From Paratrimastix pyriformis (Eukaryota > Preaxostyla > Paratrimastigidae), in assembly GCA_027972325.1 (NCBI GenBank), contig JAPMOS010000006.1, forward strand, positions 846,501 to 910,500: a DNA stretch of 64,000 nucleotides, written 5' to 3'. This document shows, one piece after another, positions 11,647 to 25,400 of the stretch; positions within the stretch are counted from its first letter, which is position 1; each line of letters opens with the position of its first letter. The translations under genes and the position numbers were made by a program. Below the pieces are notes generated by a model. It was not told where the DNA came from and searched no databases. It worked only from the letters and a program-made list of their open reading frames with translations.

Positions 11647-13634
11647 ATGGAAGAAGAACACCTTGGGGTTCTCGAGGCAATATCGATGGAATTGCGCTAC
11701 CGCTTGGAGCTTGCGGAAACTACGGAGTTCATCAAGTCTGTGGGTTTTGAGATGATTAGATCATACGATTGTTTGACACCCACCAGGAAGCATAATGCTC
11801 ACCTGGTGGCTCTTCAATTCCCGGAGGGTCTCTTCCAGATTGCTTGTGAGGTATCAGACACCTTGGAAAGGTTAGAATATTGTTGAACCGGGACTTTTAC
11901 ATCTTCGTACAGGATGAGCGGGGCCGAGTGCTTTATCCTCGGTGATGTTGCCTATGGGGCCTGCTGTGTTGCCGACGAATATGCGCGCTCCCTTGGGGCC
12001 GACGTCTTGATTCATTACGCGCATCGAGGCCTTGGTCTGGGTGCGCGCCTTCAGTCTCTTCTCCATCACTTCCCCCCCACCTCCCAGTGGAGGAGCGCCG
12101 GCTGGCCTTGCCGGTGCATTACGTGATCTGCGAGTTCACCGAGACGGCCTTCCCGCACCTCCCGCCCATGAGCGGAGAGAGCCCCCTGGCCCCGCTGTAC
12201 CGGCACCTGGATGCGGCCCTGCGGGCCCACTTCCCGCCCGCCACGAGCCGGCTGGCCCTCCTCACCACGGCCCAGCACTCACGCATGCTCAAGGTCGGCC
12301 TCTCCGGGGCCTTCGACGCGCTGCCCTGGGGCGATCGACGTGTCGCTGACGGGCCGGGACGTGTGGATGTGCGCGCGTGCCGTGCCTTCCTCGCCCTGGG
12401 TGGGTGGGTGCTGCTGGGGCACGGCGGCGGCAGGAGTACGCGGCGCGGGCGCTGGGCGACTACCGTGCGGTCTGCTTCCCGGCCAACGCGCCCCTGCCGG
12501 ACGGGGAGATCCTGGGCTGCACGGCCCCGACCTTGGACCCGGCCCAGTGGGACGCCATCGTGTGCGTCGTCGACGGGCGCTTCCACACGGAGGCCGCCAT
12601 CCTGGCCAACCCCTCGATCCCCGTCTACCGGTCTGCGGCCTGCCCGCCGAGCGGCCCGCCCCACCCGCAGACCTTGCTCGATCCACACCCCACCCCCACC
12701 CCCCACCCGTTTGGCCGTGCTGACCTGGTTCCGGGTGGGTGGGGCTGCGTTGTTGGGGGCTGGTCCCGGCCAGGTACGAGCCGCATGTGGGGGCCCTCAC
12801 CCGCGAGACCATCGACCGGGCCGCTTTGGCCGCCACCCGATGGTCTGCCCTCTGTCATGGAGGGGCCGAGGGGCGGGGGAGGGGTGGGCGGGTCTGTCAA
12901 CGGGGGATGCCGAGCATGCCGGGGCCTCACCTCTCGGCCTCCTCGGCGGCATGCCCAGCGAGCAGATGGCCCGGGCGCGGCGGGCCCGCCGGGTGGGCCT
13001 CGTGGCCAGCGCCATGGGCAAGCAGGCCAGCCCGGCCGTGATGAAGGTCCCCCACCCCGACCCATGGAGCGCGCCCCGGCGCTCCGCCCTGCCTGCCGCG
13101 TGCCCTTTCGCCCCTTCGCCCCCCCCGGGTCGCCCTCAGCGCCTGTCTGCCTTTCTGGGGGGCCTCATTGGGCGGGGGCTGCAGCACGTGGAGGAGCACC
13201 TGCGAGCCGCGGGCCGCGAGGTGAGCCTGCTGGCCGTGCCCGAGATCACCCCGGCCGCCCTGGAGCGGGCCCTGCCCGACGTGGAGGCCTGGGTGGAGGT
13301 GGGCTGCCCTCGGCTGGCCCTCGACTGGGGCACAGACTTCCCCAAGCCCGTCCTGACCCCCTACGAGGCCCTGGCCGCCTTCGGGACGGAGCCCCTGGCC
13401 CCCGCCGCTCCCGCCGCCCAGGGGGATGCTTCATGCCCGGCCGGGTGCGGGTGCGGGGCGGTGCAGCCCATGGACCAGTGGGCCCGCGGCCGCCCCTCGG
13501 GCCCCTGGACCCACGGCCCCGCGGCCGCCCTGCACCCCGCCGCCTCGGGGCTGCCCCAGCAGGAGGCCTCGGGCAGCAGTACGGCCGGGCAGCCCGGGCA
13601 GGGCATCGAGGCGGCCCTGGTCAGCCTCCAGTAG
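11647..13634 (+). CDS. DPH1: 2-(3-amino-3-carboxypropyl)histidine synthase subunit 1 (diphthamide synthesis)
   Basis: With DPH2 it makes the first step of diphthamide on elongation factor 2, moving the aminocarboxypropyl group of SAM to a histidine through a [4Fe-4S] radical mechanism. All three cluster cysteines are visible: [16 protein letters not shown] and [19 protein letters not shown], the box [11 protein letters not shown] and [11 protein letters not shown] also match DPH1 rather than DPH2. Introns placed: 11736-11786, 12035-12087, 12631-12773, 12843-12958 and 13047-13184. An earlier one near 11879-11920 has the donor GTTAGA, and one between about 12340 and 12430 has an unsure donor. 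The usual GHSC box after the first cysteine is replaced by AHRGL. The C-terminus keeps PMD..GPWT. Stop TAG at 13632-13634. GC rises sharply after the 12035 intron. Confidence 0.9.
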
Positions 13635-13820
13635 CCCCACCTGCCCTGCCGTCCCCTTCTGGCGCCTTCCGTGGGGGCACCCCGTTTGTTAACACCAATG
13701 GGTAGGTGCCTTGGAGGGAAGACGAGGGTGACGATCATCCGTGTGGTGGAAATACATGGAGGGAGGGGGGGAGGGAGGGAGGGAGAGGGAGGGAGGGAGC
13801 TTTGTGGGCCTGCGCTGCGC
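13635..13820. other. Tail-to-tail intergenic gap with GGGA-rich tract
   Basis: 186 bp between the stops of DPH1 and the IQ-repeat gene. Bases 13758-13799 are an almost pure G/A tract (GGGA units). No gene is seen. Confidence 0.7.
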
Positions 13821-13896
13821 TCACCGCGAGCCAAGCGGCTGGTCGGCCGGGGCGGGCGGGGGCTGCGCCGAACCGGGGGCAGTGCAGGCGGCAGGG

Positions 13897-13944
<48 letters not shown>

Positions 13945-16900
13945 GCGGCTGCAGGGGCAGGGGCAGGGGCCCTGTCCTCGTCCTCGTCAGGACCGGGGCT
14001 GGTGGCCGAGGGGCGGCCGATCTTGAACTGCACCAGGCCGCTTCGGACGACGGGCGTCCGCATGGGGGCCACCGTCAGCCCCAGCAAGGGCGCCCCCTTG
14101 GCCGCCGCCCCGCTCGCCGTGGGGGGGGCCGGGAGGCCGGGGTGGGGGGCCGCGAAGAAGGGCAGCGGCGAGGGGGTGGCCCCGCGGCTGGGTGGCCGGG
14201 CCACGTCTTCGATGAGCCGATACGGGCTGGCCGGGCGCCGCGAGGCCGACCCGGGCCGCCGGCTGGCCGACAGGGGGCGCGCCGGGGTGGCCGGGGACAG
14301 CTCCAGGTCGCCCACTGCCCAGTCCGGGGGGAAGACGGGGAGGATGAGCGGCAAAGTCAGAGGCGGGGCCAAGCAAGACAGGCAAGAGACAGCCAAGCGG
14401 GCCGGGCAGGAGGGGGCGCGGACCGAGCCGGGCATGGGTCGCGGCGGCCCGGTGGGCATCGAGGTGGGGCGTCCGGGGGGCGCCCTCGCCCGGCTCGGCT
14501 GCGGGGCCCCCGAGGGACATGTCCACGGGGCCGCCCATGCCCGTGATGCTGCCCTCGGAGGCGATCGTGGGGGCCACCTGGCTGACCAACGGCACCGACC
14601 CGGCCTGGGCCGCCCCGGGGGCGGCACCGGCAGCAGTCACTGCCGCGGTGGGCGGGCTGCGGGGCCGGGCCGAGAGGGCGCTTGCCAACAGGGCCGGGGT
14701 CAGGCCGGGGGGCAGGTGCCCCGCGGCGACGGGCGGGGCGGCGACCGGGCGGGGGCCCGGGGCAGCACCGGCCACCATCAGGACGGCCGCTTTGCCCTGG
14801 GCGGCCGCGCTGGCGATGGCGGCGCTGGCGGCGGGGGGCAGCGAGAGCGGGTATGTGCCCGTGACCAGCCGGAAGGGGATCCGCGGCCGGACGGGGCCCG
14901 GCCCGAAGGTGGGCGAGGGGGCCGCCCGGGCGGGGCCCATCGAAGCGGCCCCCTCGGCGCCCAGCGGGGCCAGCCGGGGCAGGTGCAGCGGGCCCCCGAC
15001 GCGCGGGGCCCCGCCGATGGTGGGCGAGGAGCGGGCGAGGACCGGCAGATGGGGCAGCGAGGCCGACCCGGGCCGGGAGGCGGGGGCAGGGGCCGGGAGG
15101 GGCGCCCCAGGCTCGTCCAGCTCGGGGGCCGCGAAGACGGGCGCCCCGGCCCCGGCCAGCCCAAGGCCGCCCTGGGAGCGGTGCCGGGACAGCGCCGGCG
15201 AGGCGGGCCGGGATCCCGAGGGGGTGGGCGTGCGGGGGGTCGCCGGCCGCGGCTGCGCCACCGCCAGAGGGGCCGTGTGGCCTTGGGCGGGCACAGGGGC
15301 GGCAGGGGCGGAGGCAGCCTGCGGTGGCCCCGGGGGCGGCGCAGAGCCCCCGGCCGGGAGCGCGGCCGGTGGGGCCGGTGGAGCCTCGGCCTGCGTGCAT
15401 GGGGCGGCCGGCTCCTGCTGCCCTGTGGTGACGGCAGGCGCGCCGAGGGGCTGCGGCCGAGGCTGCTGGGCGAGGTCGCCCTGTGGGGGCGGGGGCGGGG
15501 GCGGGGGGCCGGGCCTGAGGTCCTCGGCCCGCTGGTCGCGGAGGACGCGCAGGAAGTCCAGGTACGGCCGGGCGCTGCTGCCCGCCTGGGCCCCTTCGGC
15601 CCTCGGGGCGAGACCGCTGCTGGCGCCAGGGCCGGAGCTGGAGCGGGGCGGCGAGGGTGCGCCGGGCGAGCCGGGCGAGCCGCGCCGGGCGAAGCGCTCC
15701 CTGAGGAGGGCCGGGGTGGCGGGTGCCAGAGCCGCCAGCTGGGCGGGGCTGAGGGACCCGCGGCTCGGCGAGCCGGCCTGGGCGCGGGGCAGCCGGGTGG
15801 GCGAGCTTTGTCGCTCCCCCGACAGGGGCGACCGGGCCGGTGAAGGGGCGGTGGCGGTGGCGGTGGCGATGGCGGTGGCGGTGCTCAGGCCGCCTCTGGG
15901 GCCGAGGGTGGGCGACTGGGCCCGGAGGGGGCTCGCGGCGGGGGTCCGGGCAGCGGCCGTGGCGGCGAGGAGGGCTGCCGTAAGGACCCCGCCGCTCGGC
16001 TCACGGGGCGACCCGGGGCCAGCCGAGGCGGCGGCGAGGAGGGAGGCCGCCCCGGGGGCCGGGGCCTCTGCTGCGGGGGCGCGAGGGGAGGACGGGGCCC
16101 ACTCCAGGGGTGGCAGGCGGGCGGGCCGGGGCGACATGGTGCTGGCCCGGAGGGGCGACTGGCTGGCGGCCCGCAGGTGGGCCTGGGTCTGCGCCGAGAG
16201 GCGCATCCGCAGGGGCGACAGCAGCCGCTCGCTGCCGGTCCCGGCCCCGGCCCCCCCGCCGGGCAGGGGGCTGCTGGCGCGGCTGGTGGGCAGGGCGAGG
16301 TCACCCGTGGGTGTCCCCCCGCGGGCCGCGGCGGCCGCGACCAGGTCGGGGTAGCGGCGCTGCAGGGCGGGGCTGATGAAACCCAGCAGGGGCCCCGCCT
16401 CGGCCTCGGCGCCGCCCCGGGGGGTGCCCGGGGCCGAGTTGGACAGGCGCGAGGGCGTCCCGCTGCGGCGGCCCCCCGGGGTGGCCGCCCGGATGGGGCT
16501 CAGGCAGCGGGGCCCCCGGGCCGCCACGGCCGCCAGACGGGCAGCTCGCCGGGCGGCGCGCAGGTCGCCGCGCGGGAAGAACATTCGCTCGTAGAGCCGC
16601 GGCACGGCTGCCCCGGCAGCCAGCTGGCGGCGGGTCCGGTGGCCGCGGAAGGTCTTCTGGATGAGCACCGCGGCCGCCTCGCGGGCCTCGCTGCGGAGCC
16701 CCAGGGACGGAACGGGAAGGGGGGGATGCGGCATGATGAGACGGGGCCCCCTTTCGATGGGGCGGGTGCTGCCGGGAGGGAGGCAGGGCCGGGCAGATGG
16801 CGGAGGGTGTGTGTGTGTGTGGGCGGAGGGATGGCGGGCCGACCTGGGGGTGGTGGGCGTGGATGCCCGGGATCGGGGCCGCCGGGGCGAGGCGGCCAGC

Positions 16901-19445
16901 CGGCCGACGAAGCGGCGGGTGATGTGCAGCTGGGAGCGGGCCAGGTGGCCCCGGAAGCAGGCCTGGATGAGGGTGGCCGCCGCCCGGCGGCGCTGCATCT
17001 CCTCCTTGCTGGGGAAACCCGCCTTGGTCACCAGCTGCGCCCGGCCCGAGGGGGGCCGTCCCTGGGGAGTACCACGACGCATAAGCACAGCGGCCGTCAG
17101 CAGGGTCGTCAGCAGGCGGGGCAAAGGGAGGGAGGCTGAGGCGGAGGGCGGTGGGGGGGTGGGCGGGAGGCGGACCCGCCTGGGGCTCTCGAAGCCTGTC
17201 GTGGCGGGGGTGCCGCGGCCCGAGGCGACGGAGATCATCGAGGCGTCGGCGTCCAGCAGGGCCGCCAGCCCCCGGTCGGCCTCGGGGTCGGCCCGGCGGG
17301 CGCGGAGGGGCGTCAGGTCGCGGGGCCGGCCCGGGCTGGCGGCCAGCTCCTCCAGCAGGGCGGCCGTGTGGGGCTCGTCGTCCCCGTAGACGACCCTGAT
17401 GACGATCCGGTTGAGGACCGACCGGGCCGCCTCCGTGGCCTGGCGCCGCAGCTGTGCGCGACGCTCCCGGGCCAGCCGCACCCGGGTCTGGTGGCTCCGC
17501 CAGACAGCCTGCACCTTGGTCGCAGCCTGCGCGCGCCCGCCCGCCCGCCCGCCAAGGGCCCCGCGAGGACGGCGAGCAAACGGGCCGATCGGCTGAGAGC
17601 GTGGAGGGGGGCCACGCAGGGGGCGGGGGAGCGCGGAGGGACGGCGGGCCGACCAGGTTGGGGTTGATCGAGTAGGCGGCCCGTGCGAGGCAGTGCTCCA
17701 GGGCCGAGGCCGCGCAGGCCGTGGCGTGGCATCGGAGGCGCTCCCGGCCCAGCCGGGCAAGCTGCAGCCGGGCCAGCTTCACTGTGTGTGTGTGTGTGGG
17801 GGGGGGGGGCAGTGAGGCGGGGGAGTCAGGAAAGACCAGTGCCAGCGCCAAGGGGGGCCAAGTGGTGTGTGTCGGCCGGGGCAGCAGCGGGGGATGGGAG
17901 GAGGGGCCACCGACCGCGCATGGGGCGCTGGATGCAGCGGGCGGCGGCGTCCCTGTCGGCCCGGTAGTAGACCGTGGCCACGACCAGCCGCCCGATGATC
18001 CAGCCCGCCGCCCGGGTGGCCTTCTCCGCAGCCGCCGGCGGGCCTCGAGCCGGGCCAGGAAGCGCCGCCCCAGGCCCTGCAGCACCCGGGCGGCCCACTG
18101 CATCCGGGCCACACGCTGGCGGGCCCGGTGGCCCAACACCACGGCCCCAGGGCCCGCTTGCCCCGGACAACACCCGCCCAGTAGACGTGGGCCTGCTCAC
18201 CCGCACGCAGCCAGCACGGGCCAGGGTGAGCACCACCCGTCAGACACGTACCCCCCCCCCCCCCACCCACCCACCCACCCACCCACCCCGAGGCTGCCCC
18301 TGCCCCGACCGAGGGTGCCCCGAGGCAGACCTGGTAGCGGCGCCATGCCCGCTGGATGGTGCGCACGGCCGGGGGCACCCGCAGGGCCAGCCGGCGGCGG
18401 CACAGGTGGCCGCGGACCCACTTCTGGATGACCGTGGCGGCCAGGCCCCAGTCGGCCAGGCAGGCCCGGCCCCGCCAGAGGGCCTGCAGCCGCACCACGG
18501 CCCGCCGGATGCCCACCAGACGCTGCCCCGACCGGAAGGCCCCCAGCAACGGAGGCGCCACCACAGACGGGGGCCACAGGCCGCAGGCCACACGGATGGC
18601 GGTGAGGACACAGGCGCGCGAGGCGTACAAGGGGCGGCCCGCGGGTCCCCGGGGGCCGGTGGGGGTGGGGTGGTGGTGGTGGGGGGGGGGGCAGACCTTG
18701 CGGGCGGCGAGGCGGCGCCAGCACCGCTGCAGGATGCGGGCAGCCCGCCGCATGCGGAGGTAGGCGGCCCGGGCCACCCGGCACCGGAAGCGGCGCTGGA
18801 GGGCCACCAGGGCGCCCACGGCCCGAGCCATGCGGGCCCGCAGCAGGTGGCCCCGGTAGAGACGCTGGAAGAGGATGGCCGCCTTCTCGCGCCGGACGGC
18901 CTCCCGCCGGCCCAGCTGCTCGTCCGCCCAGCAGCACAGGGGACCCCATGGGTGGGGGTGAGGGCTGCCCAGAGAAGGGGACGCCCCCAACAAGGGGGGC
19001 ACGGGAGGGAGCACGGGGGCACGGGGCTAACCTGGGCCCGCCAGGCCGCTTGGATCCGGCGGACGGCGGCCACGACGCGTGTGCGCTCCTGTCGGGCCCG
19101 ATGGCCGCTGCCCGATCGAAAGAGAGTGAGGGCACGGGGGAGGAGAGGATGGAGGGAGGAGGGAGGGAGGAGGAGAGGAGGGAGGGAGGGAGGAGGGATG
19201 GAGGGAGGAGGGAGGGAGGGGAGGAGGGGGAGGGAGGGGAGGGAGGGAGGGATGGGGACGGTTGGTGAGCAATGAGCTGGCCGGGGGCGCGGGCGGGCGC
19301 GGGCATGGCGGTGGGAGGGTGGGAGGAGGCGGACCGCCAGCAGCGCTGGATGGCGCGGGCGGCACGCTGCATGCGGCTGACGCGGCCCCGGGCGCGGTGG
19401 CTCCGATAGGCGGCCTGCACGGTGCGGGCTGCCCCGTGCCTGTGC

Positions 19446-19497
<52 letters not shown>

Positions 19498-22400
19498 GCA
19501 GCAGCAGCAGCAGCAGCAGCCCGCCAGCCGCCAGGGATTTCGTCAGGAGCTTCCCGCCGCCGGGGGACATGGGAGGGACGGGAGGGGCGACGGGGGTGGG
19601 GCGGATGGAGGGGGCGGGACGGGGCGGCGGACATGACGCGGAGGCGGCGCCTGGCGAGGTACCCGCGGGCGAGGGCCTCGGGGCGGACGAGGGCCGCTTG
19701 CATGCGGCGATACTGAACGACGGCCCCCCACCGGCGCACCGCCGCCTGGACGAGCAGCACCCGGTCCCGCTCCCGGCCCACCCGCAGCCGGGCCACGGCC
19801 CCCCGGACGAGGGCCCGGGCCTTCTGGGCAGCCTGCAGCAACACGGAGGCGGGGCAGTTCGATCATGAGCAGCCTGCCACGGAGGGGGCCGTCCCACGGA
19901 GGCGGCGGGCACGGGTGCATGGCGCCTGGCTGCCATCAGCGAGGGCGAGGGCGAGGGCGAGGGCGAGTGCGAGGGCGAGGGCGAGAGGGCGAGTGCGAGT
20001 GCGAGTGCGAGTGCGAGTGCGAGGACACGAGGGCGAGGGCGAGGACACGAGGGCGAGGGCGAGGACACGAGGGCGAGGGCGAGGACACGAGGGCGAGTGC
20101 GAGGACACGAGGGCGAGGGCGAGGACACGAGGGCGAGGGCGAGGACACGAGGGCGAGGGCGAGGGCACGAGGGCGGACCCTGCCGACATATGCGGCAGGC
20201 GGCGGCGGACGAGGAAGCCCCGCACGAAGCGCAGCGCCCGGGCCGCGTCGGTGAGGCCCCGCCAGCCGGCCGCGCCGCCAGCGTCTCTGCATGGCCGCTC
20301 CATCCGCTGGCGGGCGGAGCCTGCACGCAGAGGAGAGAGCCGCCGGGGGGAGGAGGGAGGTCAGAGGGGCCCGCGGGGGGTGCGGACCTGGATGACGACG
20401 GCGGCCCGGGCCTGGGCGGCCAGCAGGGCGCGGATGCGGTGGCCCCGGAAGACCCGCTGGATGAGGATGGCGCCGCGGGCCATCCGCTCGAGGCCCAGCC
20501 GGGTGAACGCCCCCCGGAGGGTCGCCTGGAAGGCCACCACCCCGCGGCGCACCCGGCGGAAGTGGCCCAGGGCCCGGTGGCGACGCCATGCCCGCTGGAT
20601 GAGGGCCGCGGCGGGGCCGAGGGACGCCAGCCGGCGGCGGGCGGCGTGGGACCGGTAGAGGGCCTGCACACGGGTGGCCGCCCGGTGGAGCCGGGGCAGC
20701 CCCGCCGGACGGGTGGGCCCGGGCCAGCCCCAGCAGCCGGGCCAGCCCCTGGCGGAGGCGGCCGTAGCGGCGCCGCTGGGCGTAACCGCGCCAGAGGGCC
20801 TGCAGCAGGGTCGCCGCCCGGTGCATCCGGGCCAGCCGCTGGCGGCCCAGGTAGAGCCGCGCCGCCGTGGTCAGCAGCCGGGCCGCGCACAGGGCCGGGA
20901 AGAAGGCCCGCCGCACGAGATACCCTAGGCACGCACAAGGGACCCACAAGGGGTGCGAGGGGGCGGGGTGTGGGTGGATGGGTGGGTGGTGTCAGTGGGG
21001 CAGTCGCGGGGGGGTGCGACGCGATCGAGGTTGACTATCCCTGCTGCGGGGGGGGGGGGGGGGGGGGGGGGCGGACCGCGGAAGCATGCCTGGATGCAGG
21101 TGGCGGCCCTGTGCTGGTGGCGGATGCGGCAGCGCACCAGCCAGCCCTTGACCCACCGCCGCACGACGGCCAGCCTGACGCTCTCGAGGATGGCCCGCCG
21201 CTGCATGATGCGCCGCTGGAGGGACTCCTGCACCCGAGCCACGGCCTGGCCGAAGGTGTGCCGCTGGTCCTTCGAGTAGCGCCGCACCAGGAAGCGCCGG
21301 ATGACCCGGCACGCGCGCCGCAGGGCCGCCGCCTCCCGCCGGGCGAGGAGCCCCCGCCAGGCGGCCTGGATGCGGGTGGCGGCCTCGATGCGGCGCCCCG
21401 TCAGGGCCCGGGCCCGGTGCGACCGCCAGGCGGCCTGGATGCGGGTGGCCGAGCCCACCAGCAGCTTGCAGCGGCGCCGGCCGGCGTGGCCCCGCCAGAC
21501 CCGCTGGATGAGGCGCGCTGCCCGGGCCCGGCGCATGCAGGCGCCCTCCGGGTGGGCCGCCAGGAAGCCCCGGGCCACCCGCTGCAGCAGCCGGACGCAG
21601 TGGAGGGTGCGCAGGTAGCCGCGCCGGGCAAGGGCCATCCGGAAGAGGCCCTGCAGGCGGGGGATGCACCGGCCCACCAGCCGCCGGTAGTGGAGCCGCT
21701 CCAGGCTGCGGGCCGCGCAGGCCTGCACGAAGAGGGCCGCCCAGAGGACCCGCCCGTAGGCGGCCTGGGCCCGGTGCACCCGGTAGCGCCGCTGGATGCG
21801 CGCCGCGGCCGCGGCCTGGCGGGTCCCATGGCGCCGGACGAGCCACCCCCGCGCCGCCGCCTGCAGCCGCCGGATGCGGACGGCCTCGCGGCGGGCCCCC
21901 TCGGCCGCGGCGTGGCGGCGCCAGAGGGTCTGAATGCACAGGGCCGCTCGGTGGGCCTGGGCCCGGGACGCCTGGGCCTGGTGGCGCCGCCAGGCTGCCT
22001 GGATGGTCAGCGTGGCAGCCGCCTGGGCCTCGAGCTGGGCCCGCAACTCCAGGGCCACATCGGCCAGCAGCCGCTCAGCCTCGGCGTACCGCACACGGCC
22101 CACCTGCTCCCGCGCGAGGGAGCTCTGCCCGGGGAGGGGGGGTGGAGGGTGAGCGCGACACCGAGGATGCATCAGCACCACAAGACAGCAGCGGAGGGGG
22201 GGGGGGCTGGGGAGCCGACCTTCCATGCGGCGCGGATGGTGGCGACGGCGTGGAGGATGCCTGCCAGCCGGGCCAGGGCCAGGTGGCGTCGGAAGGTCTT
22301 CTGGATGAGCCGCGTGGCGGGCTCCCAGCGGGCGATCTGCTTGCGGGCCGCGTGGCCGCGGAAGACCCGCTGGACGAGTCGGGCGGCCTGCTGCTGGGCG

Positions 22401-25400
22401 GCCACCTGGCGCCGGGCCTGGGCGCCCCGGGCCATGGCCTGCACATGGGCAAGACCCCTCAGGGCCCGCCCGTAGCGCTGCTGGGCCACCAGCCGGCGCC
22501 CCTGGGCCTGGATGGCAACCACGGCATCAACTTTCGCCTGTTGGGGGAAGCGAAAAAGAAAATGTTATGCGTGAGCCGGGACTCGAACCCGGGTCTGGCG
22601 CGTGGGAGGCGTCAATTCTACCCCTAGACCACTCACGCTTAGAGAAACGCCCTCTGCTCACCCGGGCTGACGGGCCTTCCAGTGGCGGGCGGCGAGGGCG
22701 AGGAGGATGGCCCGGTGGATGCGGGTGGCCGCGTCGGCGCGCCGATGGGTGCGGGAGCTGTTGCACCGGAGGCGCCACCAGCGCTGGATGCGCACGGCGG
22801 CCCGCTGCATGCGGGCGATGCGGCCCCGGGTCAGGTGGCCCCGGACGAGGGCCTGGAAGAGGGTCGCCCCCCGGCGGTACTGCCCCACCGACTGCCGATG
22901 CCGCCCCCGGGCCAGGTAGCCCCGCACCGGGGCCTGGATGACCACCGCAGCCCGGCTGATCGCTGCCCGTTCCGGGGGGGGGGGGGGGGGTCAGGGACCA
23001 TGCGGGCGCACCCCACCGCCCCGGAGGCCGCGAGGAGGGAAGAACATGAGGGAAGAACATGAGCGAAGAACATGAGGGAAGAACATGAGGGAAGAACATG
23101 AGGGAAGAACATGAGGGAGGGAGGGAGGGAGGGCGGACCGAGGCGCCAGAGGAAGGCCCGCCGGCCGCGGAAGAAGGCCTGCAGGCGGATGGTGGCCAGG
23201 AGCAAGGGCCCCCCCACGAAGCGCCTCGTGGCCAGGCCCCGCCGCAGGGCCTGCAGCACCAGGGCAGCCTCCTGGCGCCGGGCCAGGGCCACCGGGCCTG
23301 GCGGCCCCGCACCAGCCGCTGGGCCTCCACCGCCGCCCGGAGGCGCCGCCACAGGAGGCAGCGCACCTTGTACCGGCGCCAGCACTGCTGCAGCAGCCGG
23401 GCGCCCCGGTGCATGGCGGGCAGCAGGTGGTGCCGCACCAGGTGGCCCCGGTAGAGCGCTTGCACCAGCAGGGCCGCCCGTGCGTACTGCGCCCCCCCCA
23501 AGAACCACGGCCGCCACACGGGGAATCAGGACCCCTTGTCTGCCACACCCGCCCGCGGGGAGCATGACAAGCTGGCGGGCGGGCGGGCGGGCGGGCGGGC
23601 GGGCGGGCGGGCGGGCGGGCGGGCGGGCGGGCGGGCGGGCGGGCGGGCGGGCGGGCGGGCGGGCGGGCGGGCGGGCGGGCGGGCGCGGGCAGGGGCGACC
23701 TTGCCCAACGGGACAGCGGCGCGGCCGCGAACGAGGGCCTGGATGCGGATGGCTGCACGGCGGGCCCGTTGGCGGGCGAGGTAGCCCGCCACCCGGCAGC
23801 CGAACCGGGACAGCGTCCGGACGGCCCCCCGCACCTGAACCATGCGCCTGCGGGCCCGCCAGCGGCGCCAGGCGGCCTGGATGACGAGGGCGGCCCCGGC
23901 CTGGGCGGCGAGGGCCCGCCGGACGAGGTAGCCCCGGAAGAGGGCCTGCAGCCGGACCACCCCGCCCACTGCCCGGGCCATGCGGGCCCGGGTCTGGCGG
24001 CCCCGCGCGAAGGCCTGCAGCCGTACGGCCGCGGCGCGCTGCCCATCCCGCTGGGCACGTGCCTGGTGGCCGCGCCAGGCGCCTTCGATGCGCACGGCGG
24101 CGACCTGCAGCCCCACGCAGCCCGCCAAGCGCCCGGTGGCGATGTGATTTGATGATGGCCCTGCGGAGGGCGATGTGATGGGATGATGGCCCTGCGGTGG
24201 GCGATGTGATTTGATGGCTCTGCGGTGGGCACCCTCTGCGAGGCGCGAGGGGCGGCTACGGTCAGGGTGGGGACCTTGCGCTGGGCCATGTCCGCCCGGA
24301 CGGCGGCCCCCTTGACTCGGGCGGCGGCCCTGCCGAGGATGGCCACCGACCGGCCCACCCGCAGCCGCACCGCCCGGCCCCGGGCCAGGGCCTGCAGCAC
24401 GACCACCGCCTGGTGGCGCCGGGCCAGGGCCCCCCGGTCGCGGCGGCCGGCCTGGTGGGCCTGGGCCTGGGCCGCGAACCGGCGCAGGGTCCGCAGCCGG
24501 CGCCGGACGAGGAAGCCCCGAGCCAGGCCCTGCATTCGGCGGAGGGCGGCCTGCCGGGGGGCGTAGAGGCGGGTCCGCGTCCAGTGGCCCCGCCAGAGAG
24601 CCTGCACCAGGACGGCCGCCCGGTGGAGGCGGGCGTAGCGGGCCCGCCGGGCCGCGTACTGGCGCCAGAGGGCCTCGATCAGGGTGGCCGCCCGGCGGAG
24701 GTGCTGATAGCCCACCTGGGCCGCGTAGCGGAGCCAGCAGGCCCGGATCCGGGTGGCCGCCGCGTGCTGGCGGGCCAGCTCCCGCCGGAGAAGGCAACCC
24801 CGCCAGCAGGCTTGCAGGCGGGCCGCAGCCCGGCTGAGGGCGGCCACCTCGCGCCGGCTGAGGGACCCCCGGTAGCGGCTCTGGATGCTGCTCCCCCGCC
24901 AGCCCGCCAGCCCGCCAGCCCGCCAGGCCATCCCCCACAGGGTCACATGTGCCCCCGGTCAGACGCAGGCCCTTGCGCCAGGGTGCGCGCAGGCTCCAGC
25001 ACCCCCACCCGGGGACTGGCTGTGGGGCCTGTCGGACCGTGTGGCGGCGGCGATGCGGGCGGCGATGCGGCGGCGGAGGCCGATGGATCGCCACCAGGCC
25101 TGGATGGCCCGGGCGGCGCGGAGGCGGCGTGCGCAGCGCATCCGGACGAGGAGGCCCCGGACGCGGCACTGCAGCCGCACGGCCGACCGGTCCCAGAGGG
25201 CCACCGACCGGCGGGCCGCGTGGAGGCGCCAGCTGGCCTGGACGATGACGGCGGCGTTCTGGGAGCGGGCCAGGTATGCCCGGGTCAGGTAGGACCGGTA
25301 CCGGGCCTGGATCTGCGAGGCGGCCGCGTAGCGGCGCCTGATGACCATCCGCTTGAACTGGCCCCGGGCCTGGAAGCCCCGGAAGGCCGCCTGGATGGCC

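Noticed and set aside
13741-15843. Long plus-strand open frames through the IQ gene (and likewise through TRRAP)
   Set aside because: Open frames on all strands are expected at such GC. They are Gly/Arg/Pro-rich with no recognisable domain, and motifs are read only on the minus strand.
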